The notes under the pieces are model-generated. The model searched no databases and was not told where the DNA came from. It was given only the letters and a program-made list of their open reading frames with translations. Source: Spirochaetales bacterium (GTDB taxonomy: Bacteria; Spirochaetota; Spirochaetia; DSM-2461). From it: a stretch of DNA of 64,000 nt. The translations under genes and the position numbers were made by a program. The stretch spans positions 1 to 64,000 of the forward strand of contig QKAW01000001.1 of NCBI GenBank assembly GCA_003247135.1, written 5' to 3'. This document shows, piece after piece, positions 15,483 through 25,993 of this stretch. Position 1 is the first letter of the stretch. Every line of letters begins with the position of its first letter.

Positions 15483-16802
15483 CTATAAAAAATCTTCAAG
15501 GTTCTGCATTCCGAGAAGTAAGTATTCAACTTTATAATTACTATATTTTTGAAGTAGTTTTTCTGATTTATTCTTTAACTCCTGTATCTTAGCTTTTTCA
15601 AGATTAATTTTTACTTCAGATATTATAATTTTCTTATCAAGATCATTTACTGCAACAAGATCGATTTCATTTAAATTTCCACGTTCCCAATAATTTCCAA
15701 TAATATTAAATTCAGAAATCTCTTTAAATATTTCCTGATACATTGTTTCAAGAACAGGTCCTTTGTAAGTTGGTAAATTCTTATTTAAATATCTTTTCAT
15801 ATATTCAAAATTATTATTTTCTAGTGCGGATCTATTCATTTGGATAAATCTAAACCAAAATTTTAAAAAGTTATCTTTTATATAATATTTTTGTATCTTA
15901 CCTGTCGTTTTAGCTCCAACAGGTCTATTTTTATTAATTAAATCATAATCTATTTCAAGTTTATCAAGATATCCACCTATATTTTTTTCTAATATAGATT
16001 CAATTTCTGTTCTAGATGTTCTTCCTTCAGCCATTAATTCAAGTATAGAAAAGTAAGTTCCATATTCTTTCCCAAATTCTTCAATTAATATTATTTTTCC
16101 TTCATCAATGAATGGTGAGTTTTCAGTAAAATAATAATCAATTATTGATTTTTCATCATAAATTTCATCATTCATTAAAATCTCTATATATCTTGGTATT
16201 CCGCCCGTAATTAAATAGATGATAAATAAATTTTCTTTTGTATAGCCATTATTATCTTCTAGTATTAATTTAATTATTTTAGGTGAAAATGGTTTTAGGT
16301 ATAATACTCTGTCTGCTCTGCCAAATAATGGTTCTTTACTATTTTGGAATATTTTGTGCATTAATGAATATACAGATCCAATAAAAATCACCTGTATTTT
16401 TGATTCAAATTTATATAAATCCCATAAATTTTGTAAATCTGAATATACAGAAGGATTAATATTATAAAATTCTTGAAATTCATCAATTATCACAACAATT
16501 TTTTCTTTCTTAGCTATTTCCAATAGCAATTTAAATATATCTTTAAATTGAGTTATTTCTCCTATAATAGGATAATCTAATTTATTCTGAATTCTTTCAG
16601 TAAATTCTTTACATAGAAGCTTTTCTGACTTTTTTGATATAAATAAATATAGGTGTTTTTTGTCCTGTGAGAACTTAGTAGCAAGTGATGTTTTCCCAAT
16701 TCTTCTTCGACCAGTTAATACAGTCATTTTTGCAGATTTTTCTAATTGCATATATTGTTTTTCTAAAAGATCAAGTTCTTTTTCTCTAGCATAAAACTTC
16801 AT
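15483..16802 (-). CDS. AAA ATPase of the archaeal ATPase/DUF234 type (439 aa)
   Basis: Walker A is GRRRIGKTS at about residues 31-39 and Walker B is VVIIDEFQEF at about residue 100, followed by a sensor region (VIFIGSVYSLM) and a winged-helix segment (EGRTSRTEIESIL). The C-terminal DUF234-like domain has a nuclease-like D-x-n-E-x-K pattern (EIDLVAVNDLDKKIIISEVK). Such proteins are common, often mobile, and poorly understood; a defence or toxin role has been suggested for some. It is a single gene flanked by duplicated DNA (15252-15448 and 16994-17096), which suggests arrival as a unit. Confidence 0.85.
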   Translation of the reverse strand: MKFYAREKELDLLEKQYMQLEKSAKMTVLTGRRRIGKTSLATKFSQDKKHLYLFISKKSEKLLCKEFTERIQNKLDYPIIGEITQFKDIFKLLLEIAKKEKIVVIIDEFQEFYNINPSVYSDLQNLWDLYKFESKIQVIFIGSVYSLMHKIFQNSKEPLFGRADRVLYLKPFSPKIIKLILEDNNGYTKENLFIIYLITGGIPRYIEILMNDEIYDEKSIIDYYFTENSPFIDEGKIILIEEFGKEYGTYFSILELMAEGRTSRTEIESILEKNIGGYLDKLEIDYDLINKNRPVGAKTTGKIQKYYIKDNFLKFWFRFIQMNRSALENNNFEYMKRYLNKNLPTYKGPVLETMYQEIFKEISEFNIIGNYWERGNLNEIDLVAVNDLDKKIIISEVKINLEKAKIQELKNKSEKLLQKYSNYKVEYLLLGMQNLEDFL

Positions 16803-16993
16803 TTATTAACCTCTTAATTAATCGTAACAAGCATTATCATAACATATGTTACTATAAGTTAAGAGTTTTGTCAGCATAACAATCCTATGATAGAAAGAGT
16901 AAAGAGTTGCGACTGGTTTTATAAGTAAGGCACTACGTCTTAAAAGTAGAACGTGGTAAATGTCATCATTATTTTATTTTCAAAGATATTCTA

Positions 16994-17096
16994 AATAGCA
17001 ATAATTTTCTGACTTAAATTGTTGATTGCTTTCTATCGAAATTAACCCATGTTAATGGGGTTTTTATACCAGTTTGGAATAGTTTTATTAAAACCA
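16994..17096. repeat. Fused copy of the duplicated segment
   Basis: Matches 15252-15286 plus 15378-15448 with the intervening 91 bp absent. Its right part is the 3' end of the ADP-ribosyltransferase-like remnant, so the same remnant tail also exists at 15378-15448. The rest of the gap 16803-16993 shows no gene. Confidence 0.75.
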
Positions 17097-17215
17097 TTAC
17101 CTAGCCAATTATATTTATTTGAGCTTAGTTTAAATTCTGTTTTTTGATTAAGTATTTCAAATGCTGTATCTTTATCTATACCATGAAATCCATATATAAA
17201 AGATTTTAGTATTAT
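17042..17215 (-). pseudogene. ADP-ribosyltransferase-like (DUF3990-type) toxin remnant
   Basis: Read leftward the frame encodes FIYGFHGIDKDTAFEILNQ and then FKLSSNKYNWLGNGFNKTIPNWY. The pattern GxHG...A..IL...F..S.N.Y.WLG.G is that of the N-terminal third of ART-fold proteins such as the DUF3990 group, whose NAD-binding H-G and Y-WLG elements it retains. There is no start codon in frame, and the catalytic C-terminal two thirds are gone, so it cannot work. The tail has been duplicated. Family assignment is by motif recall. Confidence 0.5.
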
Positions 17216-17394
17216 ACATGAATTGAATGATTTAATTTTCTATCTTTCTCGACAGTTTCTGAAGAAAAAAAGTTGGAGGAATAATAGCCTTTAGAATCAA
17301 TGATATGAGCATTTTTTAACAGAGTAACACACTCTGTATGAGTTCTTTTTTTAGAAGATTCTTTTATTTTTTCTGTAAGTTCCTGTATCCCCAT
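17212..17394 (-). CDS. Small uncharacterised protein upstream of the ART remnant (60 aa)
   Basis: A short charged protein starting MGIQELTEKIKESSKKRTHTE, with predicted helix at the N-terminus. It precedes and slightly overlaps the ART-like remnant, the usual place of an antitoxin-like or chaperone partner, but no family is recognised. It could also be a surviving piece of a longer gene. Coding status is moderate: it has a plausible ATG but no clear ribosome site. Confidence 0.35.
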   Translation of the reverse strand: MGIQELTEKIKESSKKRTHTECVTLLKNAHIIDSKGYYSSNFFSSETVEKDRKLNHSIHV

Positions 17395-17457
17395 ATTTAA
17401 CCTCTATTACAAATATACCCATATATTGATAATAGCGCAACAATCTATAATATAAAT

Positions 17458-18945
17458 TTATTTCAATAAATCATTTTCATAATTAGCATCTTTAACATTA
17501 TACCCAATAAGCTTATATCCAGCTTTTCTTTTATTGTACATTCTGTTCAGCATTGGTATATTTTGATCAACATAGTCATAAATTTGAACTTCTTTCTTAT
17601 TGTGATGAGATCTATGAAGTCTCCCTGCATACTGTGTTATAGTTCCTTTCCAAGAGATTGGCATTGCTAATAATAATGTATCTAATTTGGGATCATCAAA
17701 ACCTTCTCCAATAAATTTACCTGTAGCAATTATCAATCGTGAATTATTTGCCTCACAATTGATTTGATCTAGAGCCTTTTTTAGCTTCTTTTTACCCATT
17801 CCTCCAAAGAGTGTTATAACATTACCGATTTTTTTTATTGCCAAATCATGTAATATTAGTACATGCTCTCTTCTTTCTGTCAAAATTATGGGTGTAGCCC
17901 CATTTTTAATTAAATGTACGGCATCATTTATTATAATTTCATTTCTTTTGTTATCTACAACTAACTCTTTACATATTTGGTTAAATTTAAGCATTTCATT
18001 ATTTTCAATAGAATCAGGAAGATTAAAATTAGTATATCTGGTAATAACATTATGAATGTAAGAACTTTTTGATATTTCAGACTTAGGATCTACCTTTAAG
18101 CGAACAGGACCTAAATTCATCATAATTATAGGTTGTTGTCCATCTTTTCTATTAAGAGTCGCTGTTAATCCTAGAGTATATTTTCCTGTAAAGCTTTTTA
18201 CAATCCTTTCAAAACTTGGAGCTGATATATGATGACACTCATCAACAATTAATTGCCCATAATTTTTGATTATTGCATCGATCTTTCCCTTTTTATTTAA
18301 ACTTTGTAGTAGTGCAATATCTATAATACCAGTAGGATTGTTATTTCCACTACCTATAGTTCCTACATTAATATCAGACCCTAAGAAATCATGAATTATT
18401 TGTTTCCATTGATCCTGTAACTGCTTTCTATGTACTAGTATCAAAGTCTTTTGTTTTCGTGAAGCTAAAATATAGAGGGCTACTATTGTTTTTCCAAATG
18501 CAGTAGTGGCGGATAGTATGCCTGAATCATATTTTAAGATTTCTTTTACTGCTTTTTTCTGTTTAGGATATAATTTCCCTAAAGAATTTATATTATTAAT
18601 AGGCTCATATGAAAGAAGTTTATCTTCTAAATCATAACTAATATTATTATCATTAAGTAGTTTTAATAAATCTTCTCTACAACCTCTTGGTATACTTATG
18701 AAATCTTTATGATTTTCTGCACATGTTATTATTCTCGGAATATTCCAAGTAGATAGTCTCATAGCTTGTTTCTTGTAAAATTCTGGATTTTGAAAAGATG
18801 CAAGTCTAATAATTTGATTTTGCAATTGAGGTCCTAACTCTTATTTAGATATGAACAACTGATTTCTAAGTGTAATTTTAACTGTGATACTTGGATCTTT
18901 TATATTAATTTGAGGTTGTTTAATATCAAAATTCTTTTTCTGGCA
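17458..18945 (-). pseudogene. C-terminal helicase module of a TOTE-type conflict-system protein, N-terminally truncated
   Basis: Superfamily 2 helicase: ATTAFGKTIVALY (motif I), ILVHRKQLQDQW (Ia), DECHH (II), GLTATLNRKDG (III), GEGFDDP and QYAGRLHR (V-VI). The opening IIRLASFQNPEFYKKQAMRLSTWNIPR is typical of the helicase part of TOTE proteins, which normally carry an archaeo-eukaryotic primase domain ahead of it. The longest reading starts at a TTG (18825), but the frame continues upstream as TVKITLRNQLFISK, then a stop at 18841-18843, then GPQLQNQ, and ends where the CRISPR array begins (about 18945). So the N-terminal part is lost and the rest carries an internal stop. Residual expression of 455 aa is possible. 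Confidence 0.72.
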
Positions 18946-21900
18946 GATAACATTCAACAACCGTATTCACTTCTTTTATTGCTTTTATAAGCTGACTATC
19001 CGGCAGATAACAGCCATATTTAATGGTGCAAAAACATTTACAGTTTATAAGCTGCCTATCCGGCAGATAACAAAGATCTTTAAAGATAAAGAATTCAGTT
19101 GGCTTTATAAGCTACCTATCCGGCAGATAACAATAGCAAAGAGACGACACTAAAAGTAGCGAATTTATAAGCTGCCTATCCGGCAGATAACGGATTTATT
19201 CTTATTTCTATAATGATTGGTTTTTTATAAGCTGCCTATCCGGCAGATAACGTAAAGTTTCCTACTCTTTACATCCGGCTGAATTTATAAGCTGCCTATC
19301 CGGCAGATAACATATTTTACTAAAAACCCTATGACCACAACAATTTATAAGCTGCCTATCCGGCAGATAACACATGACTATTGATGGCTGCTCCTTTTTC
19401 TACTTTATAAGCTGCCTATCCGGCAGATAACATTATAAAACCTCTTATTGATAAAGCAATAGATTTATAAGCTGCCTATCCGGCAGATAACTTATAGTGA
19501 AGTTGATATCTGTATTAAAGAAATTTATAAGCTGCCTATCCGGCAGATAACATTTTACTATTAGGGAAATTGTAGAAGAATGTTTTATAAGCTGCCTATC
19601 CGGCAGATAACACTCAGTAAAATTATATTTTTGCCCGATAATTTTTATAAGCTGCCTATCCGGCAGATAACATAATTGAAAATGTTTTGAGCTGACACTA
19701 TGTATTTATAAGCTGCCTACCCGGCAGATAACAATATAAGTACTTCCTGCCCCTGTAAGTGTAGTTTATAAGCTGCCTATCCGGCAGATAACGTTGTAAA
19801 ATGAGTGCTTTAAGTGATTTAGTATTTATAAGCTGCCTATCCGGCAGATAACAGCTTGCCAAATCGATAGGTGATCCTTTGGTTTTTATAAGCTGCCTAT
19901 CCGGCAGATAACGTCTACCATTAAAGCTCTGATCTTGATAATTATTTATAAGCTGCCTATCCGGCAGATAACCTACTTTTTTCGCTTCTTTTCCTTCAAT
20001 ATATTTTATAAGCTGCCTATCCGGCAGATAACAAAAAGCGACAACCTCTGTTTTTCCAGGGTACTTTATAAGCTGCCTATCCGGCAGATAACAATTAAGT
20101 TTTTGGATAGATGATATTCAGAGATTTATAAGCTGCCTATCCGGCAGATAACAATGATCAGGCTATACAAGATACTGTTTGGTTTTTTATAAGCTGCCTA
20201 TCCGGCAGATAACATCCCATGAACCACCGTTAAGCAAAGCCCGAATTTATAAGCTGCCTATCCGGCAGATAACTTTGGATTTTAAATGTTGTTCGATGCC
20301 AAGAATTTATAAGCTGCCTATCCGGCAGATAACCTGATTCTGCTAGTGCAACAGGACTTTTTGGATTTATAAGCTGCCTATCCGGCAGATAACTTAATAT
20401 CTGAAATATCTTGGCATGTTGCAAATTTATAAGCTGCCTATCCGGCAGATAACATTGATGCTCCCTTTTCTTCTGCATCTGCTATTTTATAAGCTGCCTA
20501 TCCGGCAGATAACTTACTGCACCTGTTGCTAGTCTCGGGCGTGGATTTATAAGCTGCCTATCCGGCAGATAACTTGGAGCTTGCATAAAAACATTTTTCT
20601 GTATCTTTATAAGCTGCCTATCCGGCAGATAACAAAGATGCAAGCCTATGCAGATCAAAATGAAATTTATAAGCTGCCTATCCGGCAGATAACTACCATT
20701 AACGCAAATAGCCCCTGTTTCTCGTTTTATAAGCTGCCTATCCGGCAGATAACTTGGAAGGGCGTTGCTTCCAACTGCTACTAAATTTATAAGCTGCCTA
20801 TCCGGCAGATAACCAACTATAGAGTTGATAAAATCGGTTTTTGGTTTTATAAGCTGCCTATCCGGCAGATAACTATTGTTAATCAATTTACAGAATCTGG
20901 AGAATTTTATAAGCTGCCTATCCGGCAGATAACATCATTACACTCTTTACTAGCTTTTTTATCATTTTATAAGCTGCCTATCCGGCAGATAACAGATGCA
21001 ATTTCAATACTTATGCAAAACGCAATTTATAAGCTGCCTATCCGGCAGATAACTGAGAACTGTCCCAGATAAATATTTTGATTTATTTATAAGCTGCCTA
21101 TCCGGCAGATAACAATAAAGGTATAATCTTCCAATTCCATTTTTATTTATAAGCTGCCTATCCGGCAGATAACATCTTCGCATAATTGTTGTATGTGTCC
21201 GTTAATTTATAAGCTGCCTATCCGGCAGATAACGGAGATTCTTACGATTTTGAAGTTGTTGCTGATTTATAAGCTGCCTATCCGGCAGATAACCCAATTA
21301 TTAACAGCGTGTAGCATCATGAAAGTTTATAAGCTGCCTATCCGGCAGATAACCCGGTAAACTTCCCACCCTTTAGATTTTAGATTTTATAAGCTGCCTA
21401 TCCGGCAGATAACACTTCATAACTTCGTGCGATTTAGGTTTTAGATTTATAAGCTGCCTATCCGGCAGATAACGACCATCGGCAGGGCTTATTATTAAAG
21501 TAGAATTTATAAGCTGCCTATCCGGCAGATAACTCTGATGAGTCAGTTATTTCTTCGCCATAATATTTATAAGCTGCCTATCCGGCAGATAACATAAAAC
21601 ATTATTCCAAATAAACTTTCCTTATTTTATAAGCTGCCTATCCGGCAGATAACTACGCTCCTACTATAGGATCAAAAGATATTGATTTATAAGCTGCCTA
21701 TCCGGCAGATAACGTTGCAAAATGAGTGCTTTAAGTGATTTAGTATTTATAAGCTGCCTATCCGGCAGATAACACAAAATATTTAATATAACATAATTCT
21801 CATGGATTTATAAGCTGCCTATCCGGCAGATAACCATTATTGCCAACTGCTGTTGCGTCAACATTATTTATAAGCTGCCTATCCGGCAGATAACAATTTT

Positions 21901-24234
21901 AGGATTGTTGATCTTTGAATCAATCATTTATAAGCTGCCTATCCGGCAGATAACAAGCTGAAAAGATAGTGCAAGCAGTAGCAAGATTTATAAGCTGCCT
22001 ATCCGGCAGATAACGGGTTATATTTACGGTGTAAAGATTAAAGCAATTTATAAGCTGCCTATCCGGCAGATAACAATATGCTTTGGCTGTTATGCTTTCT
22101 CCCAGATTTATAAGCTGCCTATCCGGCAGATAACTCTCCATCACTTTCTCCTTAACCTGTATAAAATTTATAAGCTGCCTATCCGGCAGATAACCCCTGA
22201 TTGATAAAATATATACATTCTTTCAATTTATAAGCTGCCTATCCGGCAGATAACCTCAACACCTTCTAATGAAAAAGCAAGTGTTTTTTATAAGCTGCCT
22301 ATCCGGCAGATAACATAATCTTTTATATAGTGCGTTATTGATTGTATTTATAAGCTGCCTATCCGGCAGATAACATTGTTTCAGTTCCTTTTTTAAATGC
22401 ATCATATTTATAAGCTGCCTATCCGGCAGATAACACAAATTGAGCATATTCCAGAATTACCTTCCATTTATAAGCTGCCTATCCGGCAGATAACCCGATG
22501 AAATAGAGGTAAGGATTGGTCAATGTTTTATAAGCTGCCTATCCGGCAGATAACGATAAGTCGGGCGTGGCTATCCCTGTAAGAAATTTATAAGCTGCCT
22601 ATCCGGCAGATAACATATAAAACCATTGTTCACGATGTGTAATTATTTTATAAGCTGCCTATCCGGCAGATAACGAAGTTCTTTATCAAAGGAGTTGTTT
22701 TAAGATTTTATAAGCTGCCTATCCGGCAGATAACCAGAAAGCAGTTTAGTTGATTACGAGCTTATTTTTATAAGCTGCCTATCCGGCAGATAACTCTCCT
22801 TAATCTTTATTGGTTTTCCACAGTAATTTATAAGCTGCCTATCCGGCAGATAACTAAAAGATATTGTCCGACACTATGACATTACATTTATAAGCTGCCT
22901 ATCCGGCAGATAACCCTATTGTGAAACAAACCTATCAAGGGAGTTATTTATAAGCTGCCTATCCGGCAGATAACCCTATTGTGAAACAAACCTATCAAGG
23001 GAGTTATTTATAAGCTGCCTATCCGGCAGATAACAAAGACGTTGCTCCTTTATTGGCAGATGGATGTTTATAAGCTGCCTATCCGGCAGATAACTCTGAA
23101 GAGTCAGTTATTGCTTCGCCAAAATATTTATAAGCTGCCTATCCGGCAGATAACAAAAAAGATGTTAGTTTGTTAAATCAAAAAACTTTATAAGCTGCCT
23201 ATCCGGCAGATAACCCCATACGGCTGTAGTATGGTCTGCTACAATATTTATAAGCTGCCTATCCGGCAGATAACGCATTGTATTAGGAACGGTTGCAATT
23301 TATGTTTTTATAAGCTGCCTATCCGGCAGATAACAGAATGAGAAGCACAGCAGAGATTGATCAATGTTTATAAGCTGCCTATCCGGCAGATAACCAAGCA
23401 TTTTATCCCATAAATCCATAGCTGTTTTTATAAGCTGCCTATCCGGCAGATAACTTGGGTACATATAAAGACACTAATATTCCTTTTTTATAAGCTGCCT
23501 ATCCGGCAGATAACAGAACTCATTAATAGTAAGAACTGTTTCATTATTTATAAGCTGCCTATCCGGCAGATAACAGTGAACAGAGCGAGCAAACGTTAAT
23601 CAACTGTTTATAAGCTGCCTATCCGGCAGATAACTGTGCCGATTGTGGTCGTGTCCTGTCGTCTAATTTATAAGCTGCCTATCCGGCAGATAACAATATA
23701 AGCTACCTCCAACCGTTAACCCTTTTTTTATAAGCTGCCTATCCGGCAGATAACAAATAACCTTCAGATAAATTTTGAAGCATTAATTTATAAGCTGCCT
23801 ATCCGGCAGATAACTAAATGGTATTATAGGAATTATTTTTGGTTTGTTTATAAGCTGCCTATCCGGCAGATAACGAGATAGTTTAAAATCATATACAGCC
23901 GAGGTATTTATAAGCTGCCTATCCGGCAGATAACGAGAAGCAGGAATAACTATACCAACGGAGCTATTTATAAGCTGCCTATCCGGCAGATAACTTTCTG
24001 TTTAAATTATCTCGACCACCACTCAATTTATAAGCTGCCTATCCGGCAGATAACACGCCGTTGTATGGTTGATCACCTGGTTGTCTTTTATAAGCTGCCT
24101 ATCCGGCAGATAACGATTCCCTGCCTCCCCTCTTATTCTTTGATGTTTTATAAGCTGCCTATCCGGCAGATAACAATCCAGAACATAATATTGAAAACAT
24201 ATCAGATTTATAAGCTGCCTATCCGGCAGATAAC
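18942..24234 (-). CRISPR. Type I-F CRISPR array, 88 full repeats plus a truncated terminal repeat
   Basis: A 28-bp repeat, read on the minus strand as GTTATCTGCCGGATAGGCAG then CTTATAAA, with 32-bp spacers (33 at two places) gives a 60-bp period. Repeat ends run 19011-19671 (12), 19732-20152 (8), 20213-21773 (27) and 21834-24234 (41), a total of 88, with a truncated repeat (last ~10 bp) ending at 18951. The repeat contains the Cas6f hairpin CTGCC/GGCAG and is close to known I-F repeats. Variant repeats occur only at the low-coordinate end (19011, 19131, 19732), so that is the old end; the leader end is at 24234, next to cas6f. Spacers at 22915 and 22975 are identical. Confidence 0.98.
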
Positions 24235-24363
24235 TCGTATAATAGGAAATTAACTTATTATTATACAAGAATTTATAAATATAAAGACTTAATTATGAAT
24301 ATATTTTTGAATTTCTCTAACTTCTTTTTACAAAAGAAGTTAGAAATGATGAAAAAATTATTC
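24235..24363 (-). promoter_or_regulatory. CRISPR leader region
   Basis: About 129 bp of very AT-rich DNA between cas6f and the first, perfectly conserved repeat. This is the position of the leader, which drives crRNA-precursor transcription leftward and directs new spacer insertion at 24234. It also contains a hairpin that probably ends the cas mRNA. No clear -35/-10 pair stands out. Confidence 0.7.
24316..24344 (-). terminator. Hairpin terminator after cas6f
   Basis: TCTAACTTCTTTT (24316-24328) pairs perfectly with AAAAGAAGTTAGA (24332-24344), a 13-bp stem with a 3-nt loop, 20 bp after the cas6f stop. It likely separates the cas operon transcript from the array transcript, although the T-run downstream is weak. 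Confidence 0.6.
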
Positions 24364-24948
24364 CTAAAATATTGGAACAGTAGTTGTTGAACTTAATCCA
24401 TAAGAATCAAAAGAACTGCTTTCAGGTTCATTTTTAAATAAACGTTCAATTTTCAGACTATATTTTTGATCTGAACTTAAACTTTTAACTTTTACGAAGG
24501 GGAGTTTATTTATTGAAACTGTTCTATTTTTGTATAATAAAAGAGCCTCTTCGTATGTTATATTATTACGCTTAGCATTTCTCCGAGCTAGTCTTTCATC
24601 GTTATTTTTCTCTCTGATTCTTCTAAAACAAGCATATGAATCAATTTTTTCAGGTACTTTATTTATATCAGAAATAGCAACATAATCAAAAAGTCTGGAT
24701 AACCATTTTGATATATTTAATTTCTCTAACGATTCTTTATCTGAGGATATAATTCTTAGAACACTCCCTAAAGAATACTCATTATTTTCATCTTTATAGT
24801 ATGGGAAAGAAACTCCAACATTTATATCTCCATTAGAATCCTTAATTTCAACCAAACCAAGATGTACTTGCTGATATACCTTTTCCCAGATAAAAGTCAA
24901 AGGGGTTTCTGGATTAGGTAATAGAGTAATATCCAAATAATAATTCAT
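24364..24948 (-). CDS. cas6f: CRISPR pre-crRNA endoribonuclease Cas6f (Csy4) (194 aa)
   Basis: Cuts the repeat RNA below its hairpin and stays bound to the crRNA 3' handle. The N-terminus NYYLDITLLPN opens a ferredoxin-like fold, and H30 (QQVHLGL) corresponds to the catalytic histidine of Csy4 (His29). The arginine-rich helix RRIREKNNDERLARRNAKR at about residues 110-130 is the repeat-RNA-binding helix. The C-terminus GLSSTTTVPIF is the typical family ending. Last cas gene, 2 bp after cas7f, with GGAG ahead of its ATG. Confidence 0.93.
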   Translation of the reverse strand: MNYYLDITLLPNPETPLTFIWEKVYQQVHLGLVEIKDSNGDINVGVSFPYYKDENNEYSLGSVLRIISSDKESLEKLNISKWLSRLFDYVAISDINKVPEKIDSYACFRRIREKNNDERLARRNAKRNNITYEEALLLYKNRTVSINKLPFVKVKSLSSDQKYSLKIERLFKNEPESSSFDSYGLSSTTTVPIF

Positions 24949-24950
24949 TG

Positions 24951-25976
24951 CTACTCCTTCCCACTTTCTCCGAATACTCCACCTCGAACTAATGTAGCCA
25001 TTACATAATGTTCATCATTTTCTTTATCTAATTCTTCTCCTAAAGAAAATTTATCAAATAATGTAAAAAAATCAGATTTATCTTTAGGTGTTCTATACGC
25101 TACACCAAGATTTGTTACTGAGCCATAAGGTTCTACAGCGATAGGACCTGTCGTAACATTTTCGTAATCAGGATACCAAGTATCTATTGTTCTTATCGCG
25201 TTACCTATCTTTTGAGAGTGCATTGCAGCTATGTCATTAACATGATATAAAATCTTGCTTTTCTTGGTTTTACTATTTCCTTTGTCTAATACTAACTCTT
25301 CACTTGGATAAACATCTTGCCCCTTTCCTACTTGTACATACGCTTCAATTTTTAAAAGACAGTATTCTGTTTTTCCTGATAATGCATTTGCAATCCAATC
25401 AGCTAATTTTTTAATTTCATCAGTTGGATTTTCAAAGTTATTAAGTTTTTTCTTATTAGCTTCTATAAATTCCAATTTTTCTTGAGAAGTTGATACAATA
25501 ATTTCCAGATTCTCACAACCAACACGATTTCTCCATAAAAATCTACCATTTGCAATATTAAAAGCATATCTCAATGCAAGTTCTTTAAATTTATATTTCT
25601 CAATATACTTCTCTGTTGCTACCGTTAAAGTTTCTTTAAATGCACTATTATTACAGGCAGAAGGATTTTGAACTCCGCTTAAAACCTTTAGTGAAAATTC
25701 CAGCTTTAATGTATCATGCTCAAAACTTAAAGCGCAGCTATCAACTCTTTGCAAGTTTGCTTTTTCAACTTCAGCATTTAATTTAAGAGGATCATTACTT
25801 ATTGCAGCTTTTAGTCTATTTGATATAGTTCCTCTAACAGATTTTTCATTAAGTTTCAAAGGAACTGATTTCTCGAATCTTTTATCCCAACTAGTTCCAA
25901 ACATAATACCATCCGAAGGTACCAACTTTTTTTCAAACGCCAATACTGATGCGATCATATCCTTATTTTTTGCCAT
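24951..25976 (-). CDS. cas7f: Type I-F Cascade backbone protein Cas7f (Csy3) (341 aa)
   Basis: Forms the six-subunit backbone of the I-F surveillance complex along the crRNA. The start AKNKDMIASVLAFEKKLVPSDGIMFGTSW is typical of Csy3, as are RNRVGCENLEII in the middle and the C-terminal GSVTNLGVAYRTPKDKSDFFTLFDK. Length is close to the P. aeruginosa protein (342 aa). Lies between cas5f and cas6f in canonical order. Confidence 0.95.
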   Translation of the reverse strand: MAKNKDMIASVLAFEKKLVPSDGIMFGTSWDKRFEKSVPLKLNEKSVRGTISNRLKAAISNDPLKLNAEVEKANLQRVDSCALSFEHDTLKLEFSLKVLSGVQNPSACNNSAFKETLTVATEKYIEKYKFKELALRYAFNIANGRFLWRNRVGCENLEIIVSTSQEKLEFIEANKKKLNNFENPTDEIKKLADWIANALSGKTEYCLLKIEAYVQVGKGQDVYPSEELVLDKGNSKTKKSKILYHVNDIAAMHSQKIGNAIRTIDTWYPDYENVTTGPIAVEPYGSVTNLGVAYRTPKDKSDFFTLFDKFSLGEELDKENDEHYVMATLVRGGVFGESGKE

Positions 25977-25993
25977 TTTTTTCTCCTATATTT

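Noticed and set aside
18942-24234. Self-targeting spacers against the rest of the window
   Set aside because: I noticed no obvious match while reading, but I cannot search all spacers by eye, so no claim is made either way.
20230-24268. Several open readings with repeating YLPDRQLIN or YKLPIRQIT peptides
   Set aside because: They are translations of the CRISPR repeat in different frames; the repeat-spacer structure explains them.
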